A model generated the notes under the pieces. The model was not told where the DNA came from and searched no databases. It saw nothing but the letters and a program-made list of their open reading frames with translations. Below are positions 8,906-15,969 of a DNA stretch of 19,053 bases, piece after piece. This DNA is from Gamarada debralockiae (lineage: Eukaryota > Ascomycota > Leotiomycetes > Helotiales > Hyphodiscaceae), in assembly GCA_002803225.1 (NCBI GenBank), contig NXFV01001022.1, forward strand, positions 1 to 19,053, written 5' to 3'. Position 1 is the stretch's first letter; each line of letters begins with the position of its first letter. The translations under genes and the position numbers were made by a program.

Positions 8906-9324
8906 ATGGAGCTGGCAACGGCAGGGAGTGTGGTGGGGATCATTGGCCTTGCGGGGCACGTCGCGCAAGGCTGCGCTTTCATTTGGGAGTTTTTACAACG
9001 ATGTGAAAGAGGCGTCGAAAGATGTGCGAAGGATAAAGGTCTGTTCCCCGTTCGCAAAAAGTCTCTCATAACATTCCTTCATACTGACATCTGTTTTCAA
9101 AGGAGGAACTTAGCATTACCCAAGAAACGTCTTCGAATCTCGAAGCCTTAATTCTGAATGCGGATTCATCGAGACCTACGACCCCCTGGTATAGCATGTC
9201 AAGGCTCTCTACTGTAGGTACCAACAGACTCTCAGTATCGACGAGATCCTTAGACTGTTTGACCCTGCGCCCCTTTCGTTTTGGCGTCGAGGACGTCACG
9301 TTCGGTGATTCTAATTCTAGTTAG
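8906..9324 (+). pseudogene. Fungal STAND-type N-terminal domain, frame broken at a T5 run
   Basis: ATG at 8906 opens MELATAGSVVGIIGLAGHVA, which matches the helical N-terminal domain found at the start of many fungal STAND/NLR and ankyrin proteins. After WEF the frame fails: the family-like continuation NDVKEASKDVRRIK is in another frame, starting at 8997. Taking one T out of the run 8990-8994 would join the two. A 64-nt intron (9039-9102, donor GTCTGT, CTGAC branch, acceptor CAAAG) would then lead to an exon reading EELSITQETSSNLEAL that stays open to TAG at 9322-9324. No NACHT, NB-ARC or repeat domain follows, so the gene is either a short stand-alone N-domain protein or a truncated receptor. 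Sequencing error in the homopolymer is the alternative to a true break. Confidence 0.6.
9039..9102 (+). other. Probable intron in the STAND-type fragment
   Basis: 64 nt, phase 0, joining an AAG codon to GAG GAA. Acceptor TTTTCAAAG and a CTGAC branch 20 bases before it look good; the donor GTCTGT is weak. Confidence 0.5.
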
Positions 9325-9475
9325 TACGGTTGTTATTATGAGTACCCTGATACTGTATTGCATGTGACGCTAGTCCGAAATAGGCTTCAAAAACTTCAAT
9401 TCAAAATCTCTACCTTCCCCTACAGAGTTCAATCTTTCCCTCATATGTATAGCTTAACTTTACCAATTCAGTGGC

Positions 9476-9531
9476 TCCTGATAGCCAGTACCTGATAATC
9501 AACACCTGATAGTCAGCACCTGATAGTCAGT
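9476..9531. repeat. 14-bp tandem repeat, four copies
   Basis: Four head-to-tail 14-base units: TCCTGATAGCCAGT, ACCTGATAATCAAC, ACCTGATAGTCAGC and ACCTGATAGTCAGT. The last two differ by one base, which suggests recent duplication. It lies between genes. Confidence 0.85.
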
Positions 9532-9619
9532 CCCACCGGTCAATCCGGTCCCCAGATATCGCCGTACCTTCTAGATCTGTCAACAGGTATTACCTGCGAG
9601 TGGCAGTTGCAATGTCCCT

Positions 9620-9874
9620 TCATCCCCCTCGAAGAGTCTGCAGCTCTGCATAAGGCGTTTCGCCCTTGATTTTTTTGTTGAGCGTGGGTATATCGGCTTC
9701 GTGGTCTTCGAGAGAGCAGTCGCGAGTGGTGTTCGAACTGCTGCTGGATTTCACAGTCGAACTCGAAGCCGTACTTGAAGTCGTGAGCTCCGCCTTTATC
9801 ACACGGAGAGGGTGGCGGCGTTAGTATGGCATACTTGCATTGGTCGAACAGAATTCCGAGGGCAGATGCTAGCA
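9620..9874 (-). CDS. Doubtful small Ser/Thr-rich protein
   Basis: A minus-strand frame ending with TGA at 9620-9622 has coding-like codon choice and reads AELTTSSTASSSTVKSSSSS, later DHEADIPTLNKKIKGE. An upstream ATG CAA followed by GTATGC can be joined to it in phase across a 41-nt segment ending GATAAAG, giving about 59 residues. Against it, the intron would be very short, its ACTAAC lies too near the donor, and I recognise no family. A TATAAATA motif lies upstream. Start and structure are guesses. Confidence 0.22.
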
Positions 9875-10727
9875 CTGCACGGATGAACAAGATGGGGGGA
9901 AAGGTTCGTATTTATAACGGCGAAAGGTCATAGCCCTGGAAGGTCTCTGCTGATTAGTCCTCTGAGCTACGCTTTGAGCTCGATTAGGATAAGTGCTTAT
10001 ACCAATATCATGCAAATTCATGATAGTGACGGTAGCTTCCAAGAGTTCCCCTGAACGTTTGATCTTTGAGATATGTATTCGGGCAATTACATATAACAAG
10101 AGCCGTATAGTCACGAACGTATGAAAATAATAAGACATAAAGCTTACAGGTAACAGGCGTGCAGTTGTTGAGCCCTACATCTCAAGTGCAATAATATAGT
10201 CGAAAATGATGGAGTTATATTGAGGCTACAAGACCAAAGCATATGCAAAACATACCAAAACAAGATCCATATCAACAAGTCCTTGCAAACTAATTCCCTC
10301 TCACTACAATCCTGTTTCCGTATGACTAAGGCTGAAGGTACAAGTGACTCATGTCGGACCCGTCATTGAACTCAGAAATGAACTCCTTGCTCGTGATAAT
10401 AGCCCTCTGAATGTGAGAGAAACATACTCGGTTCTTCTCCTTCTTAGCCAAGGCCTACGCTATAGCTATGACATCCTTGGTCTAGAGTCGATTGTAAGCC
10501 AGAGGGATGGGAGATATGCTACAAGAGTCTCCTACCTGCCGATCATTGAGCTTGCTCACTAAATGCGACTGAATCACTGACCCGATACTCGAACGGAAAA
10601 ATCCCGGTCTCCGAAAGACACTAAACCTTGAAAGTAGCCTCATCCCGTCGTGCCGCCACATGCTGCACAATAGGACGTCGTCCTCATAAACATTACGAAT
10701 TTCATTCAAACGTTTTAATCCTTTCAA

Positions 10728-12271
10728 ATGGTTCTTCAATCCCCCTTCTTCCCTGCTGCTTCTCATTTCTCCACCGTCAACTCGCCGCACCGTGTCACTC
10801 CATCTAATCCGGCGCGCGATGATGGCACGCTCGACTACACGCGATGCGCCGCGCTGCACAACGAGATCCTCGAGCGTGGATGGCTGGGCTCCGGTCGCGA
10901 GCACGACGGGATGCCAGATAGAAACTGGTTTGCTTATCATGGGGCAGATGCTAAAGCTGTGCGAAGCCGACTGTCTCCCGATCTAAATGCATTTTTAGAG
11001 CTTGCAACACAAGTTGGCGACGCAGAGAATTTCTCCCTGTTTTATTATGTGAGTGGGTTGCGATATCCAGAGGTCCTTTGGATTAACCATGAGGGCTTTG
11101 CGGATAATGGGGATAGATTTATCACGCTTTATTCATCGACCTTGGACTCAAAGCCGGACGGATTGATGTGAGTATGGAGGATGCATTGCATTTTTGAGGT
11201 GAGTTGCTAGAGTGTTGATCATTTTACTGACACAGCTGCTAGCTTTGATCAGCAAGCAAACAAGGCTATCATGCAGATGTCAGTCCTTGATGAGCGTATT
11301 CTTCCTTTTAGCCACTTGGTATCTTACGTTACCCTTTCAGCTAAGTCTTTGAAGCAATCGCGGAACACTGGTATCCTCTGGAGACGGTCTTGAGCGCCTG
11401 GCTAGATATGATCGACATCGGCAAGATCCAAGCCGTCACAAAGGACGTTGAGGACGATAACAAAAAGGATCCTTGGATTAATGTCCCGTATAGCGAGTTG
11501 CAACTCCAGGAGACGGTCGATGTCTATAACCAACTGGTTGATGCCATCGTTGCCACGATGCCCGAGAATGGTGCTCGGCAGCTATCCTCTGAAAAGCCCC
11601 TTCTGGACGACGCCACCCTCGACGCAGCACACATACCTCCTGGCTTCGCCCGGGAATTCCTCTCCACAGCCAAATCCGCGCCTTTCCGCTATATCGCTCC
11701 AGGACTTTCCCTTCCTGCCGCAGAAACCTTCGTCTCGCAACCGTTCACCGAGGTCCCGTCCGACCCTCAGCCTGAAGAGGACGAGGAGAGCAAAGTTATC
11801 AATCCACTTCTGCTCTTTCACTCGCCTGAATTGTATTCTGCGCCTCCCGATAACAATGACCCGAGCGGCTCTGATCTTCCGTTTGGCTGGCCGTACAACA
11901 AAGTGTTGTCCTACCCTGCTGGATTATATTTAAGCGGTACCGACCGTGAAGACGGAAACGTCTTTGAAGATGAGGCAAAGCTTGTGCTACCTTTTGGCAT
12001 TGGTTCTTCGGGTTATGCACGAAAGAGTGACATGTCGAGGATTGGGAAAGATCGTGAGGGAAGTGAAGGGCTGTTATACCAACCCGGTCACCAGCCATTT
12101 GTGGAAATACATTGCGTCAGGCTGGTGGGGATTCTGAGGAGCTGGATTGGCATGGTGGAGAGGGGTGATTGGAAGGTGGGGCCGGAGGGTGTATTGGGTG
12201 ATATGGAGGCATTTAAGGAGGCCGATACAGAAGAGGGATGGGAGAAGTTTATTGTACCTGTCAGTTGGTGA
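10728..12271 (+). CDS. Conserved-looking protein of unknown family, about 472 residues, three exons
   Basis: Exons 10728-11167, 11243-11295 and 11346-12271. Intron 1 has a perfect GTGAGT donor and removal gives DGLIFDQQANKAIMQM; intron 2 removal gives SVLDELFEAIAEHWYPLE, so the three parts read as one soluble protein. The N-terminal part is rich in aromatic and acidic segments such as RNWFAYHGADAK and SGLRYPEVLWINHEGF. A helical part with ETVLSAWLDMIDIGK follows, and the second half is acidic with PFGWPYNKVLSYPAGLYL. I see no signal peptide, membrane helix or catalytic motif that names a family. The stop TGA at 12269-12271 overlaps a good donor (GTGAGC), so a further 3' exon is possible. Confidence 0.7.
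11168..11242 (+). other. Intron 1 of the 472-residue gene
   Basis: 75 nt, donor GTGAGT, ACTGAC branch at 11226-11231, acceptor GCTAG. Joins AT to C as Ile. The closer acceptor CACAG would bring an immediate TAG. Confidence 0.75.
11296..11345 (+). other. Intron 2 of the 472-residue gene
   Basis: 50 nt, donor GTATTC, acceptor GCTAAG. Joins C to TC as Leu and restores the frame of the long third exon. The other GT/AG pairs nearby give stops. Confidence 0.6.
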
Positions 12272-12297
12272 GCCTAGATAGACACGCTACGGTTTAG

Positions 12298-12648
12298 GGG
12301 AGATCATGCTGGTTCCATATATCATCGTTGCAAGGCCTGTTCCTCTGTCTATCCTTCCTCGACGCCCCTGCAAACATCGATCCGGAGCCTAAGCGGGCAT
12401 ATAGTGCGCTAGGATGCCCTATCAACGAAACTCCTGAAAGTACGTTCGGATCGGGGGAAATGATGCCTATCAACATAGCGCTGGCTCAGATGCTGTATGC
12501 AGCTCGTGCAAGGGCTTCACCCCGGGAGCCCAGCTCAGCTCTCGATAGAAGTGTTTATCGCAGATACTTGAGCGGATGGGCAGCTGGTGGTAGACTTGAG
12601 GTTCAGGCATTCATTGATCTTGGCGACGGACTGCAAATTTTGAACTAA
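12298..12648 (+). other. Unassigned open frame downstream of the 472-residue gene
   Basis: Open from 12298 to TAA at 12646-12648 with protein-like composition (ALGCPINETPESTFGSGEMM, SVYRRYLSGWAAGGRLEV), but the first ATG is only at 12460. It could be a last exon of the upstream gene: a 137-nt intron from the GTGAGC at 12268 to ATAG at 12404 would be in phase. It could equally be a gene remnant or chance. No family recognised. Confidence 0.3.
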
Positions 12649-12858
12649 ACAGACTAGTTCACACAGGCGATCTTATACATTTCATGATACATCTTCCCCG
12701 AAATGGGAATAAAGTCTAAGACCATGCTTGCGTGAAGCGCAAATAACTAATATGATACAACCCTGGATGATCCACCCCATACGTCAAGTCCTAAACCACT
12801 CCTCTACCTGTTGGTCTCTCATCTTGACTCTGATCCTTTGTACGTGCTCTTTCCTTGA

Positions 12859-13008
12859 CTCCTCCTCTTGCTTTATCTTGAACCTTTCGACTTCTATTCT
12901 TACGGCCTTTGCCTCGTATTGCAATGAAGCCTGGTGCCGACTTGCCTCAGCCTCCTCTTGCTTTATATTGATCCTCTCAGCTTCTATTCTTATGGCATTC
13001 GCTTCGTA
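12859..13008 (-). repeat. 90-nt (30-residue) internal coiled-coil repeat
   Basis: In the caspase-like pseudogene, YEANAIRIEAERINIKQEE is followed 30 residues later by YEAKAVRIEVERFKIKQEE. The spacer also echoes itself (YRHKTALK and SRHQASLQ). It is an intragenic duplication of a charged helix. Confidence 0.8.
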
Positions 13009-13625
13009 TTTCAACGCAGTCTTATGTCGGTAGCTAGCCGCTGATTGAGCTCTTATTTTGGCGTCGCAGCCGAACTCAATGCTCTCAACATTCGGCTTGG
13101 TATTGCATGCCCATTCTCGGAGGGCGCCAAGGTCGGATTGATCTCTGATTTAACATATATTATGGTGGTATCTTGTTCATCAACGACAGGATCAGATCGA
13201 CTGAGATCGGCAAATGCAAGTTCAGTGATCCCTCGGACATCCAAACTGAGGAATGCAGCAAAATGGATCTCCGATTTCAACGGGGCTCAAGTTGCAATGG
13301 TTGGGAGTCGATTTTTATCCTCTTTGAGCACTTTTCAGCTCCGCGAGGATGTCCCGATACAGTCGGATACGGCAAATTCACTGTTTCCACAGCGGAGCGC
13401 AAGTATTGGATCAAGATGTATTCGCCAAAGGGGGCAGTTTGTCTCGAATCCGCAAGCAGATATAATGTCAGTCACATTTCGGCCTCTGACGATTGTCATT
13501 GTATTGTTATTGGAGACTCCGTAGAATGGCAGGTGCCGGAGAATAGAAGAGCATCTGATCTTGCTTCCTCGAGGAGACGCTGAATGCCTCCCGATGGCAT
13601 GCAGACAGAGCCTGCATCGGCGGTT

Positions 13626-13678
13626 CTATCAAATCGGTGAGCAAATTGGCGAATGACCAAGTCAAATGGCGAGCTTAC
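13626..13678 (-). other. Intron within the caspase domain
   Basis: 53 nt, donor GTAAGC, acceptor GATAG. It joins CC to A as Pro after LHWC and leads into TADAGSVCMPSGGIQRLLEE in phase. The stop TAA lies in the intron. Confidence 0.7.
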
Positions 13679-14365
13679 GGGCACCAATGAAGATCATTCC
13701 GCGGGGGATTGACCATGCCATGACCGCTGTAGTAGAAAATCAGGAGGGTGCCCGGTCCCCCCGCCTCCAATGAATTCATGTACTCGTCTAGACAAGGCCA
13801 GTGTTGGCTGCTGGTCCGGTATAGAAAACTGTGAAACTTCGTAATGATATGTATCGACAAAGACACGACGTAGTCTATTGACCTCACTGTGACCCCCCAA
13901 ATCATCCATCCATTGTTCCCGAAGTACTTTCACTTTGTTATATCGGGGTTCGTTTCGACACGGCCACCGAGATTTAACAGACTGTAGGAATCGCTTTAGC
14001 CAAGTGATTTCCGATTCTTTAACAGCATTGGCTCCTTGTTCAAACTCTGCTGTCTGTCCCTTGAGACGTTCAAGATTTCGTTGAAGCTGCCGGTTCCGTT
14101 GCTTGACTGCTTCAGGCGACTGTATTCACTCGCTCTACTGCTTTTTGAAGCTCCCGGTTGCGCCGCCCCTCGACTTCTTCAATCTCCCGTACTCGTTTGA
14201 TGAGTTCACCGTACCTCTTGTTGATTTCAAGGCAGTTCTTTCCAAATGGTAGAGTTCCAATTCTATCTGCAGATTCCTCTCCCCAAGCCGTTGTATCACT
14301 CGTTCTAGACCAATCGATTGATTCGCTTTTATTTTCCGTTCGAAGCATTCCCTTCTGAGTGATTC

Positions 14366-14431
14366 CTAACGAGGCACCTAACGAGGCACATCAGCATGAA
14401 TTTAGTATCTACCAGCGACAGCAGGGCTTAC
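14366..14431 (-). other. Intron near the 5' end of the caspase-like gene
   Basis: 66 nt, donor GTAAGC right after VCKFY, acceptor CGTTAG, leading in phase to ESLRRECFERKIKANQSIGL. The acceptor lies in a 12-bp tandem duplication (CTAACGAGGCAC at 14366-14377 and 14378-14389 on the plus strand). Confidence 0.6.
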
Positions 14432-14632
14432 GTAAAATTTACACACTTCATCATAACGTGTTTCATCAACTTGCGGCGGACTTGGTTGGAACAGAATCGC
14501 TGAGGAAGCATTATCGAATCGAGGAACGTTGCAACGGGCTGCAGACCGTATCGTCGGGAAAGCCTTGAAGCGACCAGTAATTGCATCGCTCTTCCTGCCG
14601 CTGTTCTTCTCAGCCTTTGTGATGGCTCGCAT

Positions 14633-14985
14633 CGTGGGCGTGAGGGAGCCCTTGCGATTAGACTGCAAGGAGGGAGTAACGAGGTGAAGATTGGGATGCT
14701 CCTCAAAGCGCGTTGTTGGACGTGCTCCGTGGAAATTAACGAACTTGATGAGTTAGCGGCTACACCTGAGTTCACTCCGTCACAACTGTCTCTCCCGTGT
14801 CTTTCCTGGTTTGAACAGAATGTGGTGAGATATGACTTCACGGAGAAGTAAGTGAAAAATCAGTAGGAAAGGGGATTCTCGAAGATATGTATTGTACAAC
14901 TGAGGCAAGCCATTGAGGTCTCTCGAAAAGCCACCAAGTCATGAAACGTAGCAAATGCCCTCGATATTGTCGGCCCCGAGCTCCA
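14633..14985. other. Region between the caspase-like pseudogene and the DUF2470 gene
   Basis: About 350 bases. It should hold the promoter or first exon of the caspase-like gene (a CCTTGCAG acceptor-like site lies just before the first codons on the minus strand, with GCTAAC about 80 bases earlier) and the 3' end of the DUF2470 transcript. No separate gene is supported. Confidence 0.4.
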
Positions 14986-15666
14986 TCAATGTTTCGCCTT
15001 CTCAGCCTCCAAAGTCTTCCTCTTAACCGTAGCATCAATCCTCTGAAAGCACCCCGTGCCTTCAATAAAGCAACTTGCAATCCACTTATACCAAAGTGCC
15101 GTCCCCCTCTCCACGCCATGCTTTCTCAACCGTGACTTATCAAGCCAATAAGCCTCTCCCAAATGAATGCCCAGGACCGGGAACGCAATAACCTTGGAAA
15201 TCCACAAGAACCATTCCGGACCTCCAGGGAACCATGGCAGAACATTGTCATAAAACCACGTTCCCTCAACAATCGACTTCCTTGTGACGAAGATCACGGC
15301 CGTGAATATGCATAGACCAAAGACTGTCAGGTGGGGAATGGATCTCGGGGGCTCGTACTCGGTGATTTGGATAGAGCTGATATCAAGGGCAGTTCGAGCT
15401 TCGCGGTCCATGTCCACCGTTCTTGTGCGCGCTTCGGACCATGATTTCATGGGTGGATTGAAGGGTATCGAATGGGATTTTCCGTCGGTAGATTCGATAG
15501 TGAGGGCGTCGAAGGTTATGTCGCGGACGAGAGGCTTCGATGCTGCGCTCGCAGACAGCTTCTTGTAGTGTTGGAGGTAGTAGGAGAGGGATCGCTGGTG
15601 GTCTGCGTTCAGGTGTCGGATTATTCGATCCTTCGCGGCTGCATCTTTGGAGGCCTGGTCTGCCAT
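14986..15666 (-). CDS. DUF2470 domain membrane protein
   Basis: 226 residues in one exon from ATG at 15664-15666. Residues 13-105 match the DUF2470 fold, which is also found beside haem-utilisation and pyridoxamine-phosphate-oxidase-like domains; the opening DRIIRHLNADHQRSLSYYLQ is the signature. Two hydrophobic segments follow, about 112-128 (HLTVFGLCIFTAVIFV) and 151-175 (EWFLWISKVIAFPVLGIHLG), then a basic tail with KRKTLEAEKAKH. This architecture is seen in fungal proteins annotated as integral membrane proteins; the function is not established. The gene is divergent from the aminotransferase gene, about 300 bases away, so both may share a promoter. Confidence 0.85.
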   Translation of the reverse strand: MADQASKDAAAKDRIIRHLNADHQRSLSYYLQHYKKLSASAASKPLVRDITFDALTIESTDGKSHSIPFNPPMKSWSEARTRTVDMDREARTALDISSIQITEYEPPRSIPHLTVFGLCIFTAVIFVTRKSIVEGTWFYDNVLPWFPGGPEWFLWISKVIAFPVLGIHLGEAYWLDKSRLRKHGVERGTALWYKWIASCFIEGTGCFQRIDATVKRKTLEAEKAKH

Positions 15667-15969
15667 TTTCGCGAGTGTGGTGAAGCGTACGGAATCTATT
15701 GATTGTCTGTTGAAGGGCTGGGGATGGTTGGACGGAATATCGGTCGTAGAACGTGGAGATGGGATAAAGTTTGTTTATGCTGAAGATCGGGTAAGCCTCG
15801 GCAAAGCTGGGTTCAAAAAAGGCGTTCGGCTTGACCAACTTCGCAAAATGGCCCAGGTACGTGAGCCAAAGGTGGGGGAGGGGCAAACATCCCTCCCTCG
15901 TCTTCCATATTCAGGTGATCCACGAGATGTTCACGTGGCGCTATACTTTCGCCATCGCGATCCTTCATC
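15667..15969. promoter_or_regulatory. Bidirectional promoter between DUF2470 and aminotransferase genes
   Basis: 303 bases between two divergent ATGs. It contains CACGTG at 15932-15937, 33 bases before the aminotransferase ATG, and a CCTCGG core near 15796. A plus-strand frame crossing it (15647-16156) is a shadow. Confidence 0.5.

Larger units (their letters stand above)
9325..10727. other. Long gene-poor region
   Basis: About 1.4 kb. It holds the 14-bp tandem repeat at 9476-9531, a doubtful small minus-strand gene at 9620-9874, a TATAAATA motif on the minus strand near 9908-9915, and the upstream region of the 472-residue gene. Short frames at 9869-10138 (-) and 10344-10562 (+) have no motifs I can support. 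Confidence 0.4.
12784..14632 (-). pseudogene. Caspase-domain (peptidase C14) protein, multiply frameshifted
   Basis: Pieces in all three minus frames line up in the order expected of fungal caspase-like proteins. They are: an N-terminal piece with FQPSPPQVDETRYDEVCKFY; a coiled coil (LGERNLQIELELYHLERTAL, then INKRYGELIKRVREIEEV, then QRNRQLQRNLERLKGQTAEF); the caspase start (DDLGGHSEVNRLRRVFVDTY); PGTLLIFYYSGHG with the catalytic His at 13720-13722; IQRLLEEARSDALLF then GTCHS with the catalytic Cys at 13529-13531; then NVTDIISACGFETN. The usual Asp of the DCCHS motif is Gly here. The end is a repeated coiled coil, YEANAIRIEAERINIKQEE. Two good introns (14366-14431 and 13626-13678) survive. 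I count at least six frame changes, near 14230, 14120, 13757-13762, 13517, 13430-13434 and 13130, plus stops near 13300-13340. It cannot make an intact protease as written. Confidence 0.78.

Noticed and set aside
9725..9740. GTTCGAA motif that could be a tRNA T-loop
   Set aside because: No acceptor stem, D-arm or anticodon arm could be built around it.
10482..10940. 152-codon minus-strand frame
   Set aside because: Overlaps the first exon of the better supported plus-strand gene; no recognisable domain.
12728..13033. 101-codon plus-strand frame with hydrophobic stretches
   Set aside because: It is the antisense of the charged coiled-coil tail of the caspase-like gene, which makes false hydrophobic segments.
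14428..14841. 137-codon minus-strand frame upstream of the caspase-like gene
   Set aside because: Starts at GTG and overlaps a better fitting frame that carries PSPPQVDETRYDEVCKFY; at most part of an upstream exon.
15383..15886. 167-codon minus-strand frame
   Set aside because: Overlaps the DUF2470 gene in another frame and its promoter.
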